Assembly (NCBI GenBank): GCA_023213395.1
Contig: CM041465.1
Location: forward strand, 131,447,741-131,511,740
Direction: 5' to 3'
DNA from: Cycas panzhihuaensis
Taxonomy: Eukaryota; Cycadophyta
DNA length: 64,000 nt
A program made the position numbers and the translations under genes. Under the pieces are notes generated by a model. The model worked only from the letters and a program-made list of their open reading frames with translations, searched no databases and was not told where the DNA came from. Below, piece after piece: positions 33,041 through 44,972 of this stretch (position 1 is the stretch's first letter; each line of letters opens with the position of its first letter).

Positions 33041-34830
33041 ATGTCATTGCGAGGGCTTTAGAGGCTTCTTGAGTCTGGCTTGGATCTCAATGGCCTTAAG
33101 CGCCAAGCACTTGGCTATGGTAGAGTCACACGTAGTTGCCCCTATTTTAAGAACTTCGATGTGGGCTTCTTGGTGAAGAGCATTGACAAAGAGATCCCTC
33201 TTCAACTCCTCAAGCAGAGTTACCTTCGTAGAATGAAGAAGGTTGTGAAAGTGTCTTATGAAGTCACGATTCATCTCATCGTGACCTTGTTTGAGAGACA
33301 AGAGGGCTTTCATTCCACTCTCGAACGGACGCGCTATATCAAAATAGTTGACAAATTCATCCATGAGCTATTGGAATGAAAAGATGGAATGTGCTGGCAG
33401 GCGATATAACCACTTGAGGGCATCACCTTAAAGGGATTGTGGGAAGAGTTTTATAAGAATGTGTTCATAGGCCCAGTAATCAATACATACTATAGAAAAG
33501 CTACATACATGGTCTATTGGGTCCTGTGATGAAGTCCCATCAAATTTGGGAACCTTAGGAGGGTGAGGTGATAAGTTGGTTCTTAGTGCCTCGATGGACA
33601 GGGGTGTTGATCTATAGTCCATAAAGGGGCGCACCCTTGACTGGACCATAGGGTCAACGAAAGCTGGAAGAGGAGGTGGGCAAGATTGCCCGAATCCTCC
33701 TTGGAGGGTTTGGTTCAAAAGGGGATGTTATCCTCCCATCATTTGGTGAGAGGATACAAATCCCACATTCGAAGGGACATGCATAGGAGTGGATGGGTGT
33801 GATGGACCCATTCCTCCTTGAGGAAATGCTCCTTGTTGGAAAGGAGCTTGAGATAAAGTGTCTTGGGAGGGAGCTTACTCTCCTTGCAAAGGCACAACAT
33901 GAGGTGCAATGTAGGATGATGGAAAAGAGGGGTGAGGGACCAAGTTTTACCCATATGGGTTGCCCATAGGTGGTGCGACCCCATATGGGTGTAAAGGGTC
34001 TACTCCAAAAGTCAGAAGGGAGTTTCCCTTATCGTGCCCCCATGGTCGAGAGGTGTAATCAAGAAGCACATAAAGGGAAGGATCCCTAGGCTAGAGTTAG
34101 GAGTATGTGGGGGTAGGCCCCATATGGCTAGAAGTAGGGGCACGTGCAGGTCTCCTAGGTCTAGTAGATAGTGGATAGACTATAGTCACAGGAGGAATAG
34201 TCTTTTGATTGGATAGGGGCATGCTCAACCCAAGTTGGTAAGAGGACATGCCTTGGGTGGTCCCCAAGGAACATAAGTTGTGAGGAGAAGAAGATGAAGT
34301 GAGAGGTAGGCTCATCATAGGTAGGGAAGTTGAATGGGATGAGCAAGGAAAGGGGGATGTATAAGAAGGAAGCACAACACTTCGTAAGACGTTCTCGAAC
34401 CACTTAGGATGTGGTTAGAGATGGGCAGCTTGGAAACATTGGCTAAGGGCTTTTACTACATCAGTAGGAGGGGTATCTGCTTGATCATAAGAGGTAGAGG
34501 AAGCCTCATATGAAGCAGACCCCGTAGGGCAATCCTCATGAGAGTCACCATTATGGTGGTGAAACTCTAGAGGGGATGAAGCCTTTACTTCACGAGTAGA
34601 GAGATGGTAGGGTTGTGGGTGTTGTTGGTCACCCGAATAGAAGATAGGGTCCTCACCCTCTTGGGCGGACCCCTGAAAAGAAGTAGAAGGCTCATGTGAT
34701 TCAGACACATAGGCATGATATGCCCAATGCAAGGGAAATCTCTCCATAGTTAAATTGGGATCCAACATAGGAAGGGAGTGGTATGAGGAGTCTTCCAACA
34801 ATGGAGGTAGACCTCATAAGCGATGTGAGA
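33041..34830 (-). pseudogene. Tat-type gag
   Basis: One minus frame runs from about 34830 to 33041, broken only by stops. The N-terminal 350 residues are rich in Pro, Ser and His (low complexity). The retrotransposon gag domain follows: PKVPKFDGTSSQDPIDHV (about 33498-33551), LIKLFPQSL.GDALKWLYRLP (33400-33460), DEFVNYFDIARPFESG (33315-33360) and LLSLKQGHDEMNRDFIRHFHNL (33240-33310). The first residues of the protein are uncertain because a TGA (probably a former TGG) lies just upstream of 34801. Gag builds the particle; this copy cannot. Confidence 0.8.
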
Positions 34831-34981
34831 ATCGTCGTATACAAGTTCTACCTATGGTTTGGAAGAAAGAAGAAATAAAGTGGTGCGCATGTTGGAGATT
34901 GCCCAATAAAACCAAAAGGGAGAGCTATTAAGAAGAAGTAGCACCGACAGGAAGGGAGGAAGGATTGATCCTTTACTGGTG

Positions 34982-35002
34982 GGTCCCTAGTATGGTTGCT
35001 AG
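34982..35002 (-). promoter_or_regulatory. Primer-binding site of the Tat-type element
   Basis: On the minus strand, directly after the LTR end GATTCCA, the sequence reads CTAGCAACCATACTAGGGA. Replacing the two CTAG by CTGG gives the CTGGCRACC...CTGGGGA pattern characteristic of Tat/Ogre elements, which prime from an arginine tRNA. The second TGG-to-TAG change is at a CHG site, as elsewhere in the window. Confidence 0.65.
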
Positions 35003-38000
35003 TGGAATCACATCTATGGAATGGTAACCATACTTGGTTAGGACTAGGTTAATCAATGAAGTGTTTCAGAATCTAAGGTCAATCTGGCAAGTGAGAGAGA
35101 TCACCTGCATAGGGCATCCGCATGTCGGAACGCAGGTTCAGGACCCATGAATGGTACAAAACTCCCTTATGGATAACTTGGCTTTGGTTCTGAGGGTAGA
35201 AGGAGTAAGGGATATTCTCGATTTCTAGAGTAACCTCAAGAAGTAGGTCCTCTCACCCTTAGATGGCCAAAGGAGAGAGGTAAGGTGAAATGAGGGAATT
35301 GCTCCTCGTTGAAGGAAAAGGGTGTGAATAAGGTGTATTTAAACAAACAATGAGGGAGGTGCACACTTGTGGAAAGGAGATTGGGTAACCACCCCACGAG
35401 AGGAACCAACCCAAAAGGAAGGGTGCTAAGGCTACCTAGCTATTACAGATATGACAAGATAGGGGGGAAATGACCTAGAGGTAAGGTCTTCCCTAATCCA
35501 ACATACCCAAGGCGGGCTTAGGGATGTGAGGTGACAGCAAAAAGGGGTTTTTACCGTTTTGAGTATAAAGGGTTCAGTACTTTCTATGTTGTGGGGAAGT
35601 GGTAGATGTGTTGTTATGTTTGTTGCAAATGGGAGAAAAACATAAACTAATAAATAAGCTCTCATTTACTCTCTAATATAATAACCTCACTCTCCTTTTA
35701 ATTTTTATGAAAGAAAGAAAAGAAACAAAGAGGCTAGCCAAACATTTACAAACATGCATGCAAGGGATGTAAGGCCAAACAGAGGGACATGCAACCAAGT
35801 GAGGAAGCAAAAGAATATGATTCCTACTTCATGCACTTCCCTAGATGAGTAAATGAATCAAAACACAAGCAAATGATAGATGCAGGCTTATTTCTTTGCG
35901 CTTTTTCCTTTTTATTCTACATATGCAAGTAAAAAAATTTTAAATAAGAGAAAGAAAGCTACAAGAAAAGAGGTGGCAGTGCACCTAGAAGATCATACAG
36001 CCGGATGAATATGTTCCCTCATGTTGCACTCGCTTCTCTCCTTTTTTCCCTAAATACGAGTGGCGTAGAGCGGTGGTGTTGAGGCTCCATTACCTTCCCT
36101 AAGTTGAAAAGGAAAAAAGCAAGAAAGGAAAAGAGAAATAGATATGAAAAAACATTAGAAAGTGATAAGGAAATAAAGGAGAAAGACATACCTGGGATGA
36201 CGTGCTTCTTCCTTCTCCATGCACAGTGTAGCAAGAACTTACAATCAAAGAGTATTTCCCTTTCCTAAGGGGCTGCTAGGGTACAAGATATATATGAATA
36301 CAAAAGTGTATAAAATGATACCAGCAAATATGCTAATCAAGTAAAACTTCTAGTTAAGAGACAATTTCCAACCTTCTTTATGCTAGCAAGATAAGAAAAT
36401 GGATGGAGATGGTTAGCCTCAAAATGGCTAATCCTCCAAAACACATACCTCCACGCTATCCAAGCATATAAACAACAAGTAATGACAAAATAATGGGGGT
36501 AAAATATATGAGCAACATTTTGCAAAAATATTGCAAATGTTGCTAATATTGCAAAAGTCATGATGCACAACTTTTGCAACCCAAGATTAATCCAACACCT
36601 GAAGGCAAGGTGGGGTATGATTGGGGGCTGCAATTCCTACCTATATAAGGCTCACAAGGCTAGAGCAAGTGCAGTAATGGGTTGCGTACACTACTACCAG
36701 TGGTGGCCTCTCTTCTAAGAGCTATTTGGTAGCCCAAGGGAAGCACAAAGGAGGGAGAGGAAAAGGGGGCTGCCCTTGAGGAGAAGGCCTTATTGGGTTG
36801 TAGAACTTGCCTTGGCTCCTTTCTCTCACCCTTTTAGGACCTCTCCCTTGCTGCCTCCTTGGAGAAACCAGGGAAGAGCAGGAAGGTATGGAGGACAGAT
36901 AAGGAAAGATGGAGGGAATGCTTCCTTTGCACAATGGAAAACTAGAGAAAGAGGGGGTATACAAGGTGTTTCTATCACTTTTAAGGAACTTAAAAGGAAC
37001 AAAACAAAATAACAATGGGGGAATATTTGCTGTAGATGAATTAGGAACATATCTGCTTGAGAAAATGGCTGAGAAAGGTAGTCCTTTAGGGTTTGTAGGT
37101 GACTATGAAATCTAGAGAGATAACCTTGGTGGAGTACAATACTTGTGCTTAGAGGTGAGCCTTGGAGTATGTCTTGCTTGAAGAGGCCTTATCTTAGGCT
37201 TTTTGTCATGGATTTGAGCTGCAGAGGACTGATCTTAGGCTGGAACATATGTATGTTAGGTGTTGCAGGGCGTTTCTGTAGGAGAGGACCTATCAGAGAA
37301 CAAGAAGAGATGATAGAGAAGTAGAAGAAGAGAGTCCAAGAGAGAAAAAATGATGTCTTTTTGGGTTTTAAACTTAACCCTAGTTCAATTGAGCATTAGG
37401 GTTCAACTAGGGCTGAGAATATAACTCAACCACATGGTCATTTTGTAATAAATATGAAAATTTCCATGGAAAATTAAAAAAATGGTTTATGATAGTTGCC
37501 TCACGATAAACTTTGTGGTACCGCGAAGTCTACCTAGTACCGCGATATTTATCATGGTGTGGTGACAACATAAAAGACACAAAGAGCAAAAGGAGCTGGG
37601 AGCCCTAAAAGAAGGTACTCTAGGCTTAGGAGGGCTTGACCCTCTATCTAGATGGCTGGGGACAATCATAATGAAGAAATGACCTACGCCGGATGGAGCG
37701 CCAAAGATATAGAGTTCCCAAGGGGTTAGCAAATGGGTAAGAATATACCAATCATGCTTAGCAAGGTGTTAAAAGCTATGATGTGGTAATGGGGTTGTAA
37801 ATAGATCATAAGGGCTAATCAGTGCTTGGGACAACATGGAGATGCATAGGAGGATTGTGGAGTGCCATTGGGATCCATGTCCCGAGTCGTCATAGGCTAG
37901 AATAATGTCAACCAATATGATTAAGCACTAGATGCAAGATGATCGCTCAAATGAATCAATCAGTCATGCATTGGAAAATAGATGCTTCGATTTACCTTTC

Positions 38001-38084
38001 TTAAGAAGTGACAAAGGCAAAAGATAAAGGGGTACCTACACTTGAGTTGACTCACTAAAACCCATTTCTAATAGTTGGGAAACA
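35003..38084 (-). repeat. Tat-type 5' LTR
   Basis: 3,082 bp, matching 16317-19413 along the whole length. In the first 165 bases at the left end the two LTRs differ at about one position in eight by eye. Short open frames inside are unrelated to known proteins. The U3-R-U5 limits are not resolved. Confidence 0.85.
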
Positions 38085-38089
38085 CTAAC
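38085..38089. repeat. Target-site duplication CTAAC, right
   Basis: Matches 16312-16316. Its presence shows that the 21.8-kb element is a single insertion event with both ends intact. Confidence 0.85.
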
Positions 38090-38380
38090 CATAATATGTG
38101 GGAATGTTTTTCTCGACCTAAAAATGATATCCACAATGTATTCCTATAAAATACAGAGACATCACAAAGATAATATAAAAGAAAGATGAAGCCAATCCAT
38201 TATTTTTTATGCCAAAGATGGGTTCATTTTAGATCAGACTATCCATTAGAGAAAAAAGGTAGTAAATTCGTCTATGAAGAATACAGACCGATGGACCACG
38301 AGTGGATAGATTACCTAAAAAATAAATCACAAAATACTAATTTGGCCACAATCATTCTAGATAAGGAGGTTCCTCTCTAG
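38090..38380 (+). pseudogene. gypsy-A gag, second part with zinc-knuckle remnant
   Basis: Continues the gag interrupted at 16311. The block KPIHYFLCQRWVHFRSDYPLEKK (38188-38256) is a CCHC zinc knuckle with the first Cys (now Tyr) and the last Cys (now Tyr) lost. One open stretch of 64 codons remains. Its position directly beside the right target duplication of the nested element confirms that the two parts were contiguous. Confidence 0.65.
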
Positions 38381-38859
38381 TTATAAACATGAAGCAAAAA
38401 AGTAACTTCAATTCCTGTTCAAGACACATTTCCAAATCCAGTAGTAGAAAATTAAAGACTTCATGAAGTATCAATATTTTGCAAGATGCGATGAGTAAAG
38501 CTCAATAAGAAGATTCCCAATATGAAGGGTGATTTAAAGGATAGACATATAAGAGACAATTAACTTCCAAAAATTCCATCTAAAAGAAGGTATGAATCCA
38601 TGGCAAAGGGCTTTAAATGGATAAGGATTTATTAATTGAATTAGGAGTCTCAATCCCCATTGCTATTGTATTTAAATGGTGGGAGGCTAACTATTTTTAA
38701 TAATTTGTCTTAGACTAGATAGAAAAGCATGTGATGAGAGTCGTCAAAGAGAAAGGTATCAACTGAGGGCATCGATGGTTATTTTTGGGATGATGCTATG
38801 TAAAACAATTATGGATAGGAGATCATGAGTCAATATACTCTGTAAATCTTTTTGGATAG

Positions 38860-39110
38860 AATTAGGAAGGTTAGAAATGATTGCTTCAAATTATTCATTA
38901 AGATTAGCGAACTAATTACAAGTTGGATCAATGGGAATGTTGATGAATGTACCAACCACAGTTGTAGGAATTGTTATCTTGTTAGATTTTGTAGTGGTAT
39001 AGATGTAGAATGAAAAGAGAACTTATCCAATGTTGTTGAGTAGACCATGGCTATTAGCTATAAAGGCTATCCAAGTTAGGGAGAATTCACATTTACATTA
39101 AAGGTAAAAA
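38860..39110 (+). pseudogene. gypsy-A aspartic protease remnant
   Basis: Shows a VGIVILLDFVV block near 38970 and the typical protease end 'LLSRPWLLAIKAIQV' at about 39036-39080. The catalytic DSG-type motif is not readable. The region has many stops. Position between gag and RT fits the usual gypsy order. Confidence 0.5.
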
Positions 39111-39519
39111 ATAAAGTTGTGACCCTACCATTATGCTCAGATGGTCTTCATATTAAGAAGTTAGCAGATGAGGAATGTGCATCATCCACAAATGTGGGAT
39201 TAGAACCCACTGTAAGCCCATGTTCAAAAATTGTATATCAACTACAATTGACCATACTAAGTAGTGTATCATTAGTATATATACTAAGTTAGTTGTAAAA
39301 TACCTGGGGTGAAACAAAATCCACTCCATGCTACAAACTAGATATATGGACCCTCCGAAATAAAAAATTAAGTAATTTCAAATGATAAAGTAATAAATCT
39401 TCAAATAAAAGGAATTATAATAAACTTAAAAGAAAGTTTTATGAAGGAAAATAAATTCTAGAGCCAAGAAAATTAGGCAAATAATCATATAGAATATTAT
39501 ACTTAATTATTAATTAATA

Positions 39520-39960
39520 ATAATTAGCATGAAGATTTTTATTACTTGTTGTTTCCATTGTCTCTTGAAGGCCAAGATACCATATGGCTTTTTGTTTATG
39601 GTAGCAATTTCAAGTTATGGAATGAATTGTGTAAAATTTTTTTATTAAGGTTTCAAAAGCAAGATAATGAATTATCAATGTTTCGGCATAATGATGATCC
39701 CACGGCTTATATAAAGAATTGTGAATAAATTTGGAAAAGAAAGCAAGTTCCAAAAGGTAAATGAGTGAAAAGATGGGCTCAAACTCTTAAAGGAATCTCA
39801 GGTTTATGGTATAGTCAATGTAAAAAACTAGTGAATATTCTATCATGGAATATGGAAGTTAAGTAGTCAACCAAACACCAATATATAAATTGAAAGAAGA
39901 TAGTAGAACGATGTGAAATGAAGAATTAAAAATATAATAGATAAACTTAGGCATGGAAGA
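39520..39960 (+). pseudogene. Second gag-like fragment lying between protease and RT
   Basis: LFPLSLEGQDTIWLF...LWNELCKIFLLRFQ (39543-39656) is a clear retrotransposon gag signature. It continues with an open frame to 39728 and a weaker tail (WKRKQVPKGK, RWAQTLKGISGLWY) to about 39830. gypsy-A already has a gag at 15455-16311, so this piece is out of order. It may mark another old insertion, roughly 39230-39960, whose ends I could not define, or a rearranged copy. Confidence 0.55.
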
Positions 39961-40830
39961 ACACCCCCAAATAATCTTAATAGGAGATTATTGGGACAAG
40001 GAGACTGTTCAACAAGCTATAATTCTATTTTCAGAATATAGAGATGTTTTTGCTTAGTTTTATTAGGATTTAAAAGGGATACCACTAGAATTAGAAGAAC
40101 ATCAGATTGAATTGTTAGAAGGAGTAAAACTCGTACGACAATGCCCCTATCGAATGAATCTAAAATATAACGAAAAAGTAAAAGTTAAATTGGATAAACT
40201 ATTGGAAGTGGGCTATATCTTTGAAGTCAAAACTAATGAATGGATGAGTCTAGTAGTGGTGGTACCCAAAAAGAATGGAAAAATTTGTGTCTATATAGAT
40301 TATAGAGCCTTCAATAAAGCAATGAAAAAAGATCAATTTCTAATACCATTTATAGAAGATATTCTTGAAAAGATAATATGACATGAAGTATATTCATTCA
40401 GAAATGGTTTCACCAGATATAATCAAGTGAGAATTATAGTACAAGACTAGTTGAAGATGACATTTGTTATAGAGTGGGGGACTTATGTGTATAAAGTTAT
40501 GCCCTTTAGATTGATGAATATACAGGTTATTTTTCAAAGGATAATTCTAAATATTTTTTGGTAGGCGATCAGTAAGTCAATTAAATTATTTTTAGATGAT
40601 TAGATACTTTATTCATTATTGAAGGAGCACTTGGAAAACCTATAATTGATGTTGGAAATGTGTTGAAAGAGTAAACTCTGCTTGAAATTGGCAAAATGTA
40701 TACTTTTTATTCCCTTTGGATCTCTTTTGGGGTACATTGTGAGCAAGGATGAACTATGAATAGATCTAGGTAAAGTAACAATTTCCTCGTACCAAAGATA
40801 ACAAAGCAAGTAAAAGCTTTTCTCACTATG
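39960..40830 (+). pseudogene. gypsy-A reverse transcriptase
   Basis: Blocks run in order: IGDYWDKETVQQAI (39990), QCPYRMN (40138), LDKLLEVGYIFEV...WMSLVVVVPKKNGK (40192-40280), VYIDYRAFNKA (40288), YNQVRI (40420) and YKVMPF (40488). The decayed catalytic block LFLDD.ILYSLLKEH lies at about 40588-40630 and CLKLAKC at 40680. An 89-codon open piece starts at 40112. Several TAG and TAA stops and at least one frame change follow. It copied element RNA into DNA in the particle and is now inert. Confidence 0.75.
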
Positions 40831-40859
40831 ACAAGTTATTCTTAAAAATTCATTAAGGG

Positions 40860-41560
40860 ATATATACAGATTGTAAACCCTTTGGAGAACTTGCTAAAGA
40901 AGAAAACTGCTTGACAATGGGAATTGCGACAATAATTAGAATTTGATTTATTAAAAGAAGAAATCACATAAGCTCCCATTTTGAGATTTTCGGATTGGGA
41001 CCGACCATTTTATGTCTATATTGATGCTTCATTGATTGTAATTAGATGTGTCTTAACTTAACCAAGTGACAGTAATATGGATTTTCTTATTCATTTGCTA
41101 GTAGGAAATTAACGCATATCGAGGGGAATTATTCATTTACAGAGCAGGAAGGCTTAGGCATGGTTTATGTATTATAAGAATTCAAACATTATTTAGAAGG
41201 CTTAGGCATGGTTTATGCCTTACAAAAGTTTAGGTATTATTTATTAGCCAACCCATTTATCTTCTATGTATATCACCAAGCCTTGAAATATTTGATAAAC
41301 AAACCTATTCTACAGGGTAAGATCAGTAGATGGCTAATGCTATTTCAGGAATATAATTTTAAAATTATGGTGAATAAAGGAGAAAAACATACGGTACCTA
41401 ATCTATTATTAAGAGAAGTGGATGGAAAACTAACTACAAGAGTTTTAGATGGCTTCCCAGATTCTCAATTATTTTCCATGGAGGCTATACCAAAATGGTA
41501 CAAAGGGATCATAGAGTACTTGGCTACTAGACAAATGCATAAAGGATTAGAATGAGTGGA
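40860..41560 (+). pseudogene. gypsy-A RNase H and connection, with 48-bp internal duplication
   Basis: The block GLGMVYALQKFRYYLL (41199-41246) is followed by FIFYVYHQALKYLINKPILQGKISRWLMLFQEYNF (41250-41355). An open frame runs to 41555. Bases 41151-41198 and 41199-41246 are a direct 48-bp duplication, which is in frame and inserts 16 residues just at the conserved Glu-containing helix. The N-terminal part with the first catalytic Asp (near 41023) is frame-shifted. Confidence 0.7.
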
Positions 41561-41589
41561 ATGATAAAGTTTTATTTGTAAAACTTTTC

Positions 41590-42420
41590 TCTTCTAATTG
41601 ATATGAGGAATATTATACAAGTTAGGTCTAGATGGTATGCTGACACACTGCATACTGGAACATGAAGCATAAGGCATTCTATGAGAAGTTCATAAAGAAG
41701 TCATAGCCAAGCATCAAGGTGTGGAACCCATAGTCCAAAAATTTTTATTAGCAAGTTTTTGGTGGCTGTCAATATTTGAAGATACTATGAAATGGATAAA
41801 AAATTATAATATTTGCCAGTGAGTGGGTAAACCTAGAATATGGCATTTAATGTCCTTACATCTAATTATAGCACAAGCACCCTTTGAGAAATAGGGCTTG
41901 GATTTCATTGGACTAATAAGCCCTCCAACAAAGCAAATGATTTCTAGATACATACTAGTGGTTATCGATTTCTTCACAAAATGGATAGAACCCTAACCTC
42001 TTAGGCATTGTGATGCTATGAGTACTACAAAATTTTTATATGAAAATATCTGTCCATTATGGTTTCCCATTAGAATTAGTATCAGATTAGGGTAGTAGTT
42101 ATTTAAATAGTACCATAAATAATTTAACTAAAGAATTCATGATTCAATATTATCGATCTTCTTCCTACTACCCTAGAGCTAATGGTTAGGTAGTGAGTAC
42201 CAATAAAATTTTAAATATAGATCTATCTAAGATCTACAGTGAAGTTAGAATAGATTGGGCAGAATGACTGTATTTTGTCGTTTGGGCAAATCATACAATG
42301 ATTAAACTACCACATAAGCAAATACCTTTTAAATTAGTTTATGGTTTAAAAGTGATGCTTCTATTAGAATTTTAATTAGAAAGTTTGGGTAGTTATCTAG
42401 TTATAAATAAATAAATGAGA
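41590..42420 (+). pseudogene. gypsy-A integrase
   Basis: Shows the HHCC-type region (EVHKEVIAKHQGVEP near 41690, ICQ.VGKPR near 41815), APFEK.GLDFIGLISPP (41878-41930) and YILVVIDFFTKWIEP (41950-41993). DAMSTTKFLYENICP follows near 42010-42055 and a weak remainder runs to about 42420. Stops and frame changes are frequent. No chromodomain is seen downstream. The enzyme inserted the cDNA copy into the genome. Confidence 0.7.
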
Positions 42421-44972
42421 TTTATGGAATAAGAGGATCATGGAGCTATTGAAACTAGATGAAAGAAGAGCACATGCACCATGGGAATTGAAAACCAAGA
42501 AACAATAATGAAAGGATTAGCATGATCAAACCTACAAGTACCAAAATTTTATGAAGATGATTTGGTGTTGATATATGATAGTAAATTTTGGGCAAAACTA
42601 GGTAAGTTAAAATTATGCTAGTTAAGGCCATAGAAGGTAATTCACATTAATAAGAATAGGGCAGTCCAACTCAGACAGCTTGATGGCAAAATTCTTTTGA
42701 ACGTGGTAAATAGTAGCAGGTTGAATCCATACATAGTGAAGAAAAAAAAGAAAATTGATGGAAAATAAAGGGTGGTAGTGGTTGCCATCATCAAAAGGTG
42801 AACCCATAAAGAGTTAATGAAAGGTGAAATCGATGGATTTTAATTGATGATTAAGGAATAATTACCTCCTTATTGAAAGACAAACTTGCAATAGAGTAAT
42901 TAAGGTAGCACATGGCACCGATTTAAAAAAGGATATGAAGGTGATAATTACTAAGGATAAATCAATCGCAATCCAAAAGGATTACCTTTTTATGATAATG
43001 ATAAGACAGAAAGGAGGTGTATTAACTTAATAGTTACGAACCAATTCTTTTTTAGGATTGATGTTAATCAAAGTGTACAAAGCAACAAATTGCTTGAACA
43101 TTCATGAATAAGCAAGGCAAAAGGAAGAAGTGTAGAAAAGATAATAATGAAGTGGCAAAAAATGATAGTCACATTTCAAGAATCAGAGGATGATTAGATA
43201 AGGAAGCAATGGCAAGAAATGAGGTTAGAGGAGGAATGTAAAAAGAGGATGACAACCGTTGGATTGAACCAATATATATGGGTTGGTGTTCTTCTAAACA
43301 TATATAGTTTCCTTTTAACTATAATTATAATGTTAACATGATGACTGTCCCTATTAGATTTTTAGTAGAAGTAATTACAAGGGCAATATGATTACCCTAT
43401 GAAGGACTAGACATTCCCAAGGATAAGCAAATATCTAGGGAATAAGTAAGATAGGAAATTGGGGCAAAGGAATTTGATGTTTCAATTTGAAAATTTAAAT
43501 TTTGGGGATTTCATGTAAGGAAATACAGTGGATAGCTCATTTCCTATTCACAAGAGTAATCTTATAAAAAAGGAATTCACTTATGCCTACTCACTTATGC
43601 ATTATATTAATTAAGGTTACATAATGACAAAAGTTCAATTGGGCAAAGTTTGTCTCTATTAAATTCTTAAAAAATTTAGAAGCTGTAAAAGGTGCTACCT
43701 AATCTATCTTATTTTTTTATCCTACTCTATTTTAAGATTTATTGTTCTCATAGTACCAAGGAATTCAACTTCCAGAAGTTGAGGAAGGGCAACCTTTATT
43801 AACAAAATAGATAGAGATGTGTTCAAGAGAGCATGGATGAGGTTCTTTGCTATTAACCAAATTACATGAACACATTAGCAACTGGCTCTAGCTATAATGG
43901 CAGGCGAGCACTTCCAATCGTGCCTAGTAAATAAGGAAGAGTTAGAGGAGAAACCATGAGTAGAGATGACCTCACAAACTTGACCAAGGACACAAAATTA
44001 GATGAGAAAAGAAGAAGAGAACAAGACAACATAAATAAAAGAAGGGAAATAATAGATGGAGGGGGAACCTACCATAGGTCAAGAGGGAGTAGAATAATTA
44101 GGGAAAAAGGCAAGAATAGTTAAGCCACTAAAACATGAAGAAGAGGAGAAATAAAGGAGGAGAAAATTAGCAGCAAAGAAAAAACAATAGGATATTTTAG
44201 AAATGTTAAATAATCAGGCACTAGAGGTAGAATTTAATCAGTCAAAGGACTATTTGGAAGAAGGCCTAGAGCCAATGAGCTATGACCCACAAGATGTATT
44301 ATAGTGGAAGACTTCCTTTCTAGTTAGAGTAATAAGGCATCTCATGATGGAGATGGAATAGAGGACTAAAAGGCCTCTACCATACATGTAAAGGATTCAG
44401 AAACTTGAAAAAAAGTTAGTAGCAACAATAGCCCTCTTTGAGTTTTTGAAGATTTTTTTTTTGACTTAGGTACAAAATATCGATGAGATTACTTCCAAAG
44501 TTCAAGCTTTTAAGGGCCACTTTGACCAAGAAATTTCCCTAGGATTACATGAAGTAATCTACAAGTTGGGTGTATAAATATTGGAGATAGAGGAAGATGC
44601 AAAACATGTAACCAAATTTTGGATGAAGATATGCCACTTGTGCTAGGAATTATCAAGGATGGAACAAATGCACAATAAGGTGGTAGAAGAAATTCAAAAG
44701 TTGTATAGGGGAGAAAAACCAATAATGACATAATTAAATGCATTAAGAGACCTTATAATTCTTATGGATCATTGCTGGCTGTAGGGTGTTTGAATTCCAC
44801 CAACTATTTTAAGTTGAATATATATTATATTTGGCAAGCAATGAATAAATTATGCAAGGAATTGAATGACATTTGAATCGATGTTATTTTTTTTTTAAGG
44901 GGGGGGTGGTATAAAGAAATAGTTGAAGAAAAATAATTTTTTTTTTCTCTTTTTTAACCAAGTGAGGGTACT
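42421..44972 (+). other. gypsy-A 3' internal region; no identified gene
   Basis: About 2.5 kb between integrase and the 3' LTR. Purine-rich plus-strand stretches (43880-44440) could be the remains of an extra reading frame with coiled-coil-like composition (RIQKLEKKLVATIALFEFLK at 44395-44452), but stops are dense and I cannot name it. A purine tract 'aaggggggggtgg' at 44897-44909 is a possible polypurine tract, though it lies about 65 bases before the LTR start I infer. Confidence 0.35.

Larger units (their letters stand above)
16317..38084 (-). mobile_element. Tat/Ogre-type Ty3/gypsy retrotransposon, 21.8 kb, with extra RNase H and antisense PMD gene
   Basis: Minus-strand element with 3.1-kb LTRs beginning TGTTTCC and ending GATTCCA on its own strand. 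It carries gag, protease, RT, RNase H and integrase in order from right to left. Next to the 5' LTR its strand reads CTAGCAACCATACTAGGGA. This is close to the arginine-tRNA type primer site (TGGCGAC...TGGGGA) of the Tat/Ogre lineage after G-to-A decay. Downstream of integrase lie a second RNase H on the same strand and a PMD-type gene on the opposite strand, both present twice through a 3.84-kb tandem duplication. The size, the two RNase H types and the antisense extra gene fit the Tat lineage, whose members are known for extra reading frames. Confidence 0.85.
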
